DNA of 64,000 bases from Cyanobium sp. PCC 7001 (GTDB lineage: Bacteria; Cyanobacteriota; Cyanobacteriia; PCC-6307; Cyanobiaceae): assembly GCF_000155635.1 (NCBI RefSeq), contig NZ_DS990556.1, positions 62,001 to 126,000 on the forward strand, given 5' to 3'. The translations under genes were made by a program, and so were the position numbers. Below are positions 17,547 through 25,506 of the stretch, piece by piece (within the stretch, counting starts at the first letter, position 1; every line of letters starts with the position of its first letter). The notes below the pieces were generated by a model. It did not search any database. It saw nothing but the letters and a program-made list of their open reading frames with translations, and was not told the DNA's origin.

Positions 17547-17696
17547 ATGGCTGCCATCTGGACCAAGGACCTCCATCTCGTGTATCTGGATCACCGCCCG
17601 TTCGCCAGCTGCGTGGACCGGCATGAGGCCGTGATGCTGCAACAGGCGCTGCTGCGCACCCATCACTCCCGCCGGGTGCACCTGTTGAGGGGCTGA
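17547..17696 (+). CDS. Small hypothetical protein, 49 residues
   Basis: The frame begins MAAIWTKDLHLVYLDHRPF and ends RRVHLLRG. It has G/C-rich third positions and few rare codons, like the genuine genes around it, and it lies divergent from alkB. An AT-rich stretch with CTTAAG and TCTATAAA (17521-17540) sits just upstream and could be its promoter, although no clear Shine-Dalgarno is seen. There is no known domain and no membrane segment; it has one Cys and several His. Confidence 0.5.
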   Translation: MAAIWTKDLHLVYLDHRPFASCVDRHEAVMLQQALLRTHHSRRVHLLRG

Positions 17697-17726
17697 GGCA
17701 CTGCTGGCGGAGGAGGATCCTCAGTC

Positions 17727-17751
17727 ACGGGACCCCCTGCATTGGTCCCGT
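17727..17751. terminator. Perfect 8-bp hairpin between convergent genes
   Basis: ACGGGACC (17727-17734) pairs with GGTCCCGT (17744-17751) around a 9-base loop. It lies between the 3' ends of the small plus-strand gene and the first MscS gene, so a bidirectional terminator is plausible. The following bases are TCC rather than a T-run, which weakens the case. Confidence 0.45.
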
Positions 17752-17830
17752 TCCAGAGCCACCCTCGACCCCAGCCCATGTGCGACTTATGTCAGTGTTG
17801 CCATACGGCTGCACCGCTACCGCCGTTCGC

Positions 17831-19531
17831 TCAGGCCTCTAGCGATGGCGGCGTGTTCTTCGGCACGGTGCTGGGATTGCCGTTGCGCACGGCGTGATAG
17901 CCGGGGGAGAGGATTTCCACGCCGGCTTCGGCGAACTTGTCCTGCAGGGCCCCATGCAACTGGGAGAGGCTCAGGCGGTAGGTGTTGGCGTCCCGCAGAA
18001 ACGCGGTGAGCTCGTAACTGATGTGGAAGTCGTTCAGGGCGGTCTGCAGTACGAACGGCTCCATCTCATCCGTCACCCCCTCCACGCTGCGCGCAGCGGC
18101 CAGCATCAGTTCCTCCACTTGGCGCCAGGGCACGTCGTAGCCGATGGTGATCGTGCAGGCCAGCGCCACGGGTTGGCGGATCTCGCGGCGGGAGAAGCTG
18201 TAGTTCGCCACCGCATTGCTGATCACGGTGGCATTGGGAATGCTCACCAGCTGGTTGTGGGGGGTCTGCACCCGCGTCACCAGCAGGGTGCGGTCCTGCA
18301 CCGTGCCCAGCACCCCGTTCAGTTCCACGAAATCCCCTTCCCGGAAGGCCCGCGTGTAAATCAGCAGCAGACCGCTGATGATGTTGGCGGCCACGGCACT
18401 GGAGCCCAGCGCCGCGAACACCCCCACGAACAGTCCGGCACCCTGGAACGCCCTGCTGCTGGATCCGGGGATGTAGGGAAAGGCGATCACCAGGGTGGCC
18501 ACAGCGATCAGCATCGCCACCAGTCGCGCCGTTGGCCGCGCCCATTCGCGGTAGAAGCCCGGGATGCGCAGGCGGCCGAGCCGCAGGGCCTCGAACACAC
18601 TGTTGCTCGCACGGGCCACCAGCACTCCCAGGCCGATGATCACCACGATCGAGAGCAGATTCGGAATGGCGGCCACCACCCCGTCCAGCAGGCCCAGGGT
18701 GAGCTGGCGCAGCTGCAGCCTCAGCCCACTGGCGATGCCCTGGGTGGGCGGAAAGAACCCCAGCAGCAATGGCAGCAGCAGGTAGCTGATCAGCAGCAGC
18801 AGGCCCCAGTGAACGGCGCTGCGCAGGCCCTGCAGCAGCCGCCGCACCTGGGCCGGCTCCAGCAGGGCGGAAAGCCCGAGTCGGGCCAGCTGCTGCAGCA
18901 GGAACCGGTCGCGGCTGGCGATCAGCTGCCGGATCCGTGCGTTGAGGCGGAACTGCAGCCGCAGCCACACCACATACACCGCCAGCACCAGGGCGGCCAG
19001 GGCGCTGCCCCGCAGCCACGAGTCCAGGGAATGGGCCTGTCGGTAGCGCACCATCGCGGCGCGGATCTGATCGCGGGTGAGCTCTGCCAGCCGTTGCGGC
19101 TCCATGCCGTAGCAGCCGGCGATGCGCTGGTTCAGCATCCCCAGCCGCCGCACGGGTTGTCCTTTCTGCTGCAGCAGGATGAAGCTCTCGCCATCCAGGT
19201 GTTTCACCGCGATGTCGTCGGGGGCGATCGCGAGGTTCCGGGCCAGTTCCTGCAGGGTCTGGCTGCCCCGCTTCGCCGCGCTGGTGATGCTCTCGGCACC
19301 GGCGGTGCCGCGCACCTCCAGTACTGTCTGGCCGTCGAGGCTGATGGCGGCCGGCTCCGCCGCACAGCCCTCGGGCAGCGTCTTCTGGTCGGCCGAATCG
19401 AGCTGATCGAGCCGGAGGAAGCTCTGGGCCGGTGGTGCGAGGCCAATCAGGAGCACCGCGGTCAGCGTGGCGAACGCGAGGGCCAGCCGCCCGAACCTGG
19501 CCGGGGGCCGAGAACGATCACGCTGGCGCAT
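17831..19531 (-). CDS. MscS-family mechanosensitive channel with long exported N-terminal domain
   Basis: 566 residues. A signal peptide (about 13-38) leads to a periplasmic domain of about 130 residues, then five or so membrane helices. The pore helix and beta domain of MscS follow: GLFVGVFAALGSSAVAANIISGLLLIYTRAFREGDFVELNGVLGTVQDRTLLVTRVQTPHNQLVSIPNATVISNAVANYS. The C-terminal cage region is shorter than in E. coli MscS. It should release solutes on osmotic downshift. It is followed on the same strand by nothing close and is preceded by a second MscS gene 153 bases upstream. Confidence 0.88.
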   Translation of the reverse strand: MRQRDRSRPPARFGRLALAFATLTAVLLIGLAPPAQSFLRLDQLDSADQKTLPEGCAAEPAAISLDGQTVLEVRGTAGAESITSAAKRGSQTLQELARNLAIAPDDIAVKHLDGESFILLQQKGQPVRRLGMLNQRIAGCYGMEPQRLAELTRDQIRAAMVRYRQAHSLDSWLRGSALAALVLAVYVVWLRLQFRLNARIRQLIASRDRFLLQQLARLGLSALLEPAQVRRLLQGLRSAVHWGLLLLISYLLLPLLLGFFPPTQGIASGLRLQLRQLTLGLLDGVVAAIPNLLSIVVIIGLGVLVARASNSVFEALRLGRLRIPGFYREWARPTARLVAMLIAVATLVIAFPYIPGSSSRAFQGAGLFVGVFAALGSSAVAANIISGLLLIYTRAFREGDFVELNGVLGTVQDRTLLVTRVQTPHNQLVSIPNATVISNAVANYSFSRREIRQPVALACTITIGYDVPWRQVEELMLAAARSVEGVTDEMEPFVLQTALNDFHISYELTAFLRDANTYRLSLSQLHGALQDKFAEAGVEILSPGYHAVRNGNPSTVPKNTPPSLEA

Positions 19532-19684
19532 GGAGGGAAAGCTGAGCGTGGGGCAGGGCCATGCAGGCTCCGGCCCTGGTGCTCCCAGCGTGGAGAAGCC
19601 GCCTCTCCCTGTCAGTGTCTGGCGTGGCGGGCGGTGCAGATTCGTGATGCTGGCGCCGATCCCTTCGGCCTCACACCGCTCGGA

Positions 19685-21502
19685 TCAGGCCTGGAGCGAG
19701 AGGCGCTGGGGGATGCCGGGTTCGATGCCGGCCGCATCGAGGGCCGCCTTCAGCCGCCTTCGGTACTCGCGAGCCACGCTCCATTGCTTGAGGGGCTGGG
19801 TCTTGATCCAGAGCTTGAGGCGCACACCGCTCTGGTCGAGCTGCTCCACCCCCAGCAGCTGGGGCTCCTCCAGGATCAGGGCGTTCCACTCCGGATCGGC
19901 GGCCAGCTCCGTGGCCACCGCCTGCAGCAGCGCGGAGGCCCTGGCGAGATCGCTGCGCCAGGCGATGTCCACCTCGAAGTTCACCCGGGCCCAGTCCTTG
20001 CTGCGGTTCTCACACTCCCGGATGGCGCCGTTGGGCAGGCTGATCAGTTCACCGCCGCCACCACGCAGCTGGGTGTAGAGCAGGTTCATGCCCTCCACCA
20101 GGCCGGCATGGCCGTTGGCGGCGATGGAATCACCGACGGCATAGAGGTCGGCACTGAGGATCCGTACGCCGCCGATCAGATCCTCCACCAGCCCCCGGGC
20201 CAGGAAACCCACGGCCACCGCCACGATGCCGGCCCCGGCCAGGATCTGGGGGGTGATCCCGAACGCCAGCAGGGTGAGGTAGAGGCCCAGCAGCGTTGTG
20301 CCGGTGCCGATCGTGCCCTTGAGCACTCCGAGATTGGTGCCGAGCCGCAGCTGCGGCCGGCGCGAGTTCGGCTCCGCCAGCTGGGCCTGGTCGGCCCACT
20401 GGTTGAGCCGACGCGCCAGGGCCCAGCTCAGCACACCTTCCAGCAGGATCATCGTGCCCCAGATCAGCGGGATCGAGGCCGAGAGGCGCAGCAGGGCGAG
20501 GCCCAGCAGCCGGCTGCCGGGCACCACGAACAGCGCCAGGATCGCCGCCATCACCACCACGGTGATCCGCAGCATCCGGATCAGCTTGATCGCCAGGTTG
20601 CGGTGACGCTGGGCGCGCTCCAGCCGCTGCACCTGCTTCAGCTGCTGCTTGTCCGTGGCCTCCTCGCTGCCAGGGCTGGGGGCATGGCGGCCGTCTGAGC
20701 GGGTCTGCTGCAGGGCGACCAGCTGCCGGCCCAGCTCCATGGCCTGATCGCGTCGCCGCGCCACGGCGCGGCTGCACAGCAGCACCCCGCCGCCGCCCAG
20801 CACGACGGCCAGGGCCACCACCACCGGTCGGGCCCACGGGAAGACGCGATCGAAGCTGGCGCCCCAGAGCGCTTCGCTGAGGGTGCGCTCCAGGATGGTC
20901 TTCCAGCGCTGGGCCAGGGCCTCGGTGTCGAGGCCATTGGCGAGGCTGTCAGGCTCGGTGAGGGTGATCAGCGTCACCTGGGGTGTGCGGTTGCCGGCAT
21001 CCGCCGGCAGGTAGATCACCGGGTTGTTGTTCTTGGTGCCGATCGCCAGCGTTGGGGTGCGTGGGTGGCGGGGTTTCAGCTGCCGGTTGAGCCACAGCCC
21101 GGAGCCGAGGGTGGGGGGAGGCTCCGGGGCGTTCTGCACGCTGGCCTCCAGCTGCCTGGCCAGATCCTTCAGGCTGGTGGCCACCGCCGTGGAGCGGGCC
21201 TCCACCCGGGCGGCGGTGTCCTGGGCGGTGCTCCCATCACCGCCCGCCACGGCCAGGCGGATGCGCGATTCGCCCGGGCCGAGCGGGATGTGGGGACTCA
21301 CCACCAGGCTGCACCAGAAGCGGCCGCAGGGTCGGCCCCGATCGAGATCCCACCAGTTCCTGCGGGCCGCCAGCCCCGGCGCGGCACCGGAATCCGGGTC
21401 GCTGGCCCTCGCAGGCCCCAGGTTGCCGCCCAACACCACCAGAGCCAGGCCCAGAACAGCCAGGGCAAACCAGCGACGCCATGGTCGTGTCTCCAATCCC
21501 AT
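19685..21502 (-). CDS. Second MscS-family mechanosensitive channel
   Basis: 605 residues from the ATG at 21502. A signal or first membrane segment (about 10-32) is followed by a soluble exported part with two Cys (GRPCGRFWCSLV), then membrane helices. The MscS core reads GAGIVAVAVGFLARGLVEDLIGGVRILSADLYAVGDSIAANGHAGLVEGMNLLYTQLRGGGGELISLPNGAI. A charged, possibly coiled-coil cytoplasmic loop (EEATDKQQLKQVQRLERAQRHR) lies midway. It differs enough from the 17831 protein that the pair is not a recent duplication. It is divergent from the formylglycine-generating enzyme gene. Confidence 0.87.
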   Translation of the reverse strand: MGLETRPWRRWFALAVLGLALVVLGGNLGPARASDPDSGAAPGLAARRNWWDLDRGRPCGRFWCSLVVSPHIPLGPGESRIRLAVAGGDGSTAQDTAARVEARSTAVATSLKDLARQLEASVQNAPEPPPTLGSGLWLNRQLKPRHPRTPTLAIGTKNNNPVIYLPADAGNRTPQVTLITLTEPDSLANGLDTEALAQRWKTILERTLSEALWGASFDRVFPWARPVVVALAVVLGGGGVLLCSRAVARRRDQAMELGRQLVALQQTRSDGRHAPSPGSEEATDKQQLKQVQRLERAQRHRNLAIKLIRMLRITVVVMAAILALFVVPGSRLLGLALLRLSASIPLIWGTMILLEGVLSWALARRLNQWADQAQLAEPNSRRPQLRLGTNLGVLKGTIGTGTTLLGLYLTLLAFGITPQILAGAGIVAVAVGFLARGLVEDLIGGVRILSADLYAVGDSIAANGHAGLVEGMNLLYTQLRGGGGELISLPNGAIRECENRSKDWARVNFEVDIAWRSDLARASALLQAVATELAADPEWNALILEEPQLLGVEQLDQSGVRLKLWIKTQPLKQWSVAREYRRRLKAALDAAGIEPGIPQRLSLQA

Positions 21503-21618
21503 GCCTGGTTCTTCCTGGTCTGTCCTGATGGTGGCGGCTGGCTGGCCATCACGCCGCGTCACCGCCGTTGCGGAGCTCTGGAGGGGTCATCACACTGCAG
21601 GCAGACCGAACTGGCTGC

Positions 21619-22632
21619 ATGACCCTGAGCCCCGATCGCGCCAGTACCCATGGCTCCGGCACCGTTTTCGGCAAGGTGTCCGGCCGCCCCTGCCCCGGGC
21701 GGCCCCCAGCCCGGGACATGGTGTGGATCCCCGGTGGCAGCTTCACGATGGGCTCGAATCACCACTACCCAGAGGAGGCCCCGGCCCATCAGCGCCAGGT
21801 GGAGGGGTTCTGGATCGACCGGGCTCCGGTGACCAATGCCCAGTTCCGCAAGTTCGTCAAGGCCACCGGCCACGTGACCTTGGCGGAGCGGGCCGCGGAT
21901 CCGGCCGATTACCCCGATGCGCTGCCCGAGCTGCTGGCACCCGCCTCGATCGTGTTCGTGCCGCCTTCCGGTCCCGTGGGCACGGGCGATCCCTACCGCT
22001 GGTGGCAGTACATCCCTGGCGCCAACTGGCGGCACCCCGAGGGGCCGGGCTCCTCGATCAAGGGCCGCGACCATCACCCCGTGGTGCATGTGGCCCACGA
22101 GGATGCCCTGGCCTATGCCGTGTGGGCGGGCAAGCAGCTGCCCACGGAGGCCGAGTGGGAGTTCGCCGCCTGGGGAGGTCTGGGTGGCACCGAATTCGCC
22201 TGGGGCCATGAACTCCACCCGGGAGGGCGCGCCATGGCGAACACCTTCCAGGGCGAGTTCCCGCACCACAACAGCCGCCTCGTCGGCTACGAGCGCACCT
22301 CCCCCGTGGGCGCCTTCGCGGCCAACGGCTATGGCCTCGTGGACATGATCGGCAACGTGTGGGAGTGGACCGACACCTGGTATGGCGAGCACGGTGCGGC
22401 GGGGCCAGGGGGTGAGGCCGCACCGGAGGGTGGCTGCTGTGCCAGTGCCGCCCGGGAGGCCAGCATCGATCGCAACTCCCAGCATGGCGCCATCCCCCGC
22501 AAGGTGGTGAAGGGAGGCTCGTTCCTCTGCGCGCCCAGCTACTGCCGCCGCTACCGTCCGGCCGCTCGCATGGCCCAGGGCATCGACACCTCCACCTGCC
22601 ATATGGGGTTCCGTTGCGTGGTGAGGGTCTGA
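21619..22632 (+). CDS. Formylglycine-generating enzyme (SUMF1/FGE)
   Basis: 337 residues. MVWIPGGSFTMGSNHHYPEEAP opens the FGE-sulfatase domain, followed by FWIDRAPVTNAQFRKFV, LPTEAEWEFAA and IGNVWEWT. The C-terminal SFLCAPSYCRRYRPAAR keeps both catalytic copper-binding cysteines (Cys304 and Cys309 from this start), which separates true FGE from the many non-catalytic SUMF1 homologues. It converts the sulfatase Cys to formylglycine, so the arylsulfatase at 15113 is its probable client. The ATG at 21619 was chosen; a start at 21568 is also open. Four bases separate it from the DUF1622 gene. Confidence 0.92.
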   Translation: MTLSPDRASTHGSGTVFGKVSGRPCPGRPPARDMVWIPGGSFTMGSNHHYPEEAPAHQRQVEGFWIDRAPVTNAQFRKFVKATGHVTLAERAADPADYPDALPELLAPASIVFVPPSGPVGTGDPYRWWQYIPGANWRHPEGPGSSIKGRDHHPVVHVAHEDALAYAVWAGKQLPTEAEWEFAAWGGLGGTEFAWGHELHPGGRAMANTFQGEFPHHNSRLVGYERTSPVGAFAANGYGLVDMIGNVWEWTDTWYGEHGAAGPGGEAAPEGGCCASAAREASIDRNSQHGAIPRKVVKGGSFLCAPSYCRRYRPAARMAQGIDTSTCHMGFRCVVRV

Positions 22633-22635
22633 GCC

Positions 22636-23088
22636 ATGGCCGCGCTTCCCCTGGAGAGCTGGTTGGAGGTGGGCGCGGGCTCCCTGCGCGTGGTGCTGGA
22701 GTTCATCTCCGTGGTGTGCGTGGGGATCGGCTTGCTGGTCACCCTGCGCCAGTCGCTGCGGCTGCGGCTGCGGCGCCGGGTGGGGGCGCGGCCCTTCAAC
22801 AGAATCCGGCTCACCTTCGGCAGCTGGCTGTCGATGGCCCTGGAGTTTCAGCTGGCGGCTGACATCGTTTCGACCACCACGGCACCGTCCAATGAAAACC
22901 TGATCAAGCTCGCTGTGGTGGCCGTGATCCGAACCTTCCTCAACGTGTTCCTGGCCAGGGAAGTGGAAGCGGAGCAGAAGTTCGAGGACGAGCACCGGCA
23001 GAGCGCTGAGCGCCGTTCGGCCGACGGTGAGCTGCCTCCATCCAGGCCCTCCGGTTCCGGTGCCTCCTTGCCCTTTGAGGCCCAATGA
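22636..23088 (+). CDS. DUF1622 family membrane protein
   Basis: 150 residues. Membrane helices lie at about 18-38 (VVLEFISVVCVGIGLLVTL) and near 85-110, with the DUF1622 core RLTFGSWLSMALEFQLAADIVSTTTAPS and LIKLAVVAVIRTFLNVFLAREVE. The polar tail after residue 115 is not conserved in the family. The function is unknown. It directly follows the FGE gene, and its family often occurs beside small DUF202 proteins, as here. Confidence 0.87.
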   Translation: MAALPLESWLEVGAGSLRVVLEFISVVCVGIGLLVTLRQSLRLRLRRRVGARPFNRIRLTFGSWLSMALEFQLAADIVSTTTAPSNENLIKLAVVAVIRTFLNVFLAREVEAEQKFEDEHRQSAERRSADGELPPSRPSGSGASLPFEAQ

Positions 23089-23167
23089 TCTGAAGTGCAC
23101 CACCCATCCAGAGCAGGCCGTGCCACGTCAGCGGCTGCCTCCCAACCCCGGATCCTGATCACGGCCC

Positions 23168-23554
23168 ATGCCCAATCTCACCAACGAACTGGCCAAGGAG
23201 CGCAACCGGGCCGCCGCGGAGCGCACGATGATGGCCTGGATCCGCACCTGCCTCTCGCTGATCAGCTTCGGCTTCGGTCTGGACAAGATCATCGGTGCCA
23301 TCAACCGCAGCCGCTTCGACGGCAGTGCCCATGCCGGGCTGAGCGTGCGCCTGGTGGCGATGGGCTTCGTGCTCATCGGCATCCTGGCGATGGCGGCGGC
23401 CACCCGGCAGCACCTGCGTACGCTCAAGCTGATTCGCCGCGATGACTTCGTGTATGTGGATCAGAGGTCGATCACCGTGTTCACGGCCGTGGCCCTCACG
23501 CTCATCGGAACCGTGGCGTTTTTTCTGCTCGTGAACGGCACTTCAGGAGTCTGA
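23168..23554 (+). CDS. DUF202 (YidH-like) membrane protein
   Basis: 128 residues with three predicted membrane helices (about 30-45, 62-80 and 103-122). The signature NELAKERNRAAAERTMMAWIRTCLSLISFGFG is the DUF202 N-terminal helix. The function is unknown; in E. coli YidH and YidG neighbour a sulfatase-like and maturase-like pair, which parallels the setting here. It lies 79 bases after DUF1622 and 5 bases before the transporter gene, so it is probably in one operon with them. Confidence 0.88.
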   Translation: MPNLTNELAKERNRAAAERTMMAWIRTCLSLISFGFGLDKIIGAINRSRFDGSAHAGLSVRLVAMGFVLIGILAMAAATRQHLRTLKLIRRDDFVYVDQRSITVFTAVALTLIGTVAFFLLVNGTSGV

Positions 23555-23559
23555 CGGCC

Positions 23560-24459
23560 ATGCCCCCGATTGCCGCGTGGCTGGCCACGGCCACCATCAC
23601 CCTGCTCATGTTCAGCCTTGGGCTGGGCCTGAAGGAGTACCCGTTCGTGCTGCTGCGGGATCGCCCGGCTTTCCTCTGGCGCGTGGTGCTGGCCACCTGC
23701 TTCCTGGTGCCCCTGGCTGGCTTGGTTCTGGTGCTGCTCCCCTTCCATGCCCTGCTCTCAAGGCCCGCCTGGGTGGCCATGGCCCTGATGCTGGGCTGCC
23801 CCAGCGCTCCGCTCATCCTGTTCCGGGTGCGCAGCAGTGGCGGCACCGCCGAGCTGGCGGCACGGCTGCAGATCAGCGCGGCGCTGCTGGCCATCCTCTC
23901 CATCCCCCTGATGGCGATCCTGTTCAAGGCCAGTGCCGGCATTCAGGGCTGGGAGGTGAGCGGCTGGGAGGTGAGCGGCTGGGAGATCAGGCCGATCGGC
24001 GTGGCGGTGCAGGTGCTGAAGGTGCAGGTGGTACCGGTGCTCGCCGGCGTTGCCCTGGGCCTGTGGCGACCGGGACTGGCTCGGCGCTGCAGCGGCGTGC
24101 TGGGCACGCTCGCCACCCTGATGCTGGCTGCTCTGATGCTGGCGCTGCTGGTGATGAGTGCTCGCCACCTCGGCCCTTTTCTTCAGCGGAACCTGGTCGG
24201 ACTGGCTGGAATGGCCGCCCTCAGCCTGCTCAGCCTGGCGATGGGATACGGCCTGGCGGGCCCTGATCCCCTGGAGCGTCGCACCGTGGGGCTGGTGATC
24301 GGCATGCGCAACACCGGCCTGGCCGCCGACCTGGCCCTCACCTATGCCCCACCCTCGGTGCTGCCCGAACTGATTCCCGGCATCCTGTCCTACGTGCTGA
24401 TCACCGTGATCGTGTCCACTGTGTTTCTGCGCTGGCAGCAGCGGGAACTGGCCAGCTGA
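23560..24459 (+). CDS. BASS-type sodium/organic anion symporter-like protein
   Basis: 299 residues with about eight or nine membrane helices. The family features are FSLGLGLKEYPFVLLRDRPAFLWRVVLATCFLVPLAG near the start, LGCPSAPLILFRVRSSGGTAELAARLQISAALLAIL, and RNTGLAADLALTY late in the protein, resembling the second BASS crossover. The substrate is unknown; its place in a sulfatase/phosphatase block suggests uptake of the desulfated product or another organic anion (inference). A polar insert of repeated GWEVS pentapeptides interrupts the loop near residues 130-143. Confidence 0.78.
   Translation: MPPIAAWLATATITLLMFSLGLGLKEYPFVLLRDRPAFLWRVVLATCFLVPLAGLVLVLLPFHALLSRPAWVAMALMLGCPSAPLILFRVRSSGGTAELAARLQISAALLAILSIPLMAILFKASAGIQGWEVSGWEVSGWEIRPIGVAVQVLKVQVVPVLAGVALGLWRPGLARRCSGVLGTLATLMLAALMLALLVMSARHLGPFLQRNLVGLAGMAALSLLSLAMGYGLAGPDPLERRTVGLVIGMRNTGLAADLALTYAPPSVLPELIPGILSYVLITVIVSTVFLRWQQRELAS
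23947..23991 (+). repeat. 15-base coding tandem repeat in the BASS-like gene
   Basis: Two exact copies and one diverged copy of GGCTGGGAGGTGAGC encode GWEVS-GWEVS-GWEIR in an apparent loop. The exact identity of the first two copies points to recent slippage, so copy number may vary between strains. Confidence 0.9.
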
Positions 24460-24480
24460 GGCTGGCCAGGCAGGAGGCCT

Positions 24481-25434
24481 CTAGAAGAAGAACTTCACCC
24501 CCAGCTCGATGCCGTTCTGATAGCTGCGGATGCCGCTGGGGCGCTCATCCCCGTTGCTGTAGTTGATGCCCAGATAGCGCCACGACAGGTTGATGTCGGT
24601 GTTGTTGCCCACGGCGTAGCCCAGGCCGAGCTGGGCGTTGCCGCTGTAGTTCTTGGCGCCGGAGAAATCGAAGCCGCCGATGTCGGCCCTGGCGAAGGCC
24701 CGCAGCTTGGGGGAGAGAAAGTAGGTGGCCTGGAAGCCCAGGAGCGGCTGGGCCCAGGTGCGGCCGAAGGAGCGCTCCGCCTCAAGGCGGCGGGTGCCAT
24801 CCACCTCGCGGATCTCCGCCTGCACATCCAGGCCCATGTCCAGCACCCGCACGCCCGCGTAGGGCATGAAGGTGAAGGCGCCGGGTTCCGCGATCGCCGT
24901 CTCCTCTGCCCCGGCGCGGTAGCGCAGGGCGAAGTCGTAGATCCCCTGCGTGGTGGATACCTTGGTGTTGCCGGTGAAGCGGCCGCGCGGCCCCGTCGTG
25001 CCGTCCTCGCCGGACAGCTTCACGTAGCTCAGGTCTGTGAGCAGGCCCCAGCGGCCCTTTTCCACGCTGGCCCGCACGAAGGTGGCCCAGTCGAGGGCGG
25101 AGAGGATGTCGCCGAGATCGGAGTCCACATCGCTCTCGAAGCCGCGGATCGTGACGCTGCCGGTGGCGCGCAGCGGCGCGAACCCATAGAGCTCCACCGT
25201 GCCGCGCCAGTCGGATTCCGGCACCGTTTCGCTCGCCTGCTCCACCGGCAGCTCGACCGGCTCCGACGGCATCGAAGGCTCCTCTGGGCCCTCGAAGCCA
25301 TCACTGCCGCTGCCCTGAGCGGCGGCGGGGTTGGCCTCGGCGCGGGCTGGCGGGCTGCCCGCGAGCTGCGCCACCAGCGGCAGCGTTACGGCGGCAAGGG
25401 CCCACCGCGAGACACCGGCAACCTGGTTGAACAT
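24481..25434 (-). CDS. Outer-membrane beta-barrel protein
   Basis: 317 residues from the ATG at 25434. The signal peptide (about 1-32) ends PARAEA. A Pro/Glu-rich linker follows, then alternating amphipathic strands with frequent aromatic ends (WGLLTDLSYVKLSG, FMPYAGVRVLDMGLDVQAEI, INLSWRYLGINYSNG). The chain finishes GVKFFF, and a C-terminal Phe is the outer-membrane insertion signal. It resembles small OmpA-like or OmpW-like barrels; no specific function can be assigned. It is convergent with the BASS-type gene, 22 bases between stops. Confidence 0.82.
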   Translation of the reverse strand: MFNQVAGVSRWALAAVTLPLVAQLAGSPPARAEANPAAAQGSGSDGFEGPEEPSMPSEPVELPVEQASETVPESDWRGTVELYGFAPLRATGSVTIRGFESDVDSDLGDILSALDWATFVRASVEKGRWGLLTDLSYVKLSGEDGTTGPRGRFTGNTKVSTTQGIYDFALRYRAGAEETAIAEPGAFTFMPYAGVRVLDMGLDVQAEIREVDGTRRLEAERSFGRTWAQPLLGFQATYFLSPKLRAFARADIGGFDFSGAKNYSGNAQLGLGYAVGNNTDINLSWRYLGINYSNGDERPSGIRSYQNGIELGVKFFF

Positions 25435-25506
25435 CGAAGCAGGAGGAGCGGAGCTCCGGACGGGCCGTCCGAAGCTACCCGCTCCCACAGGGGCTGACCA
25501 CGGACC

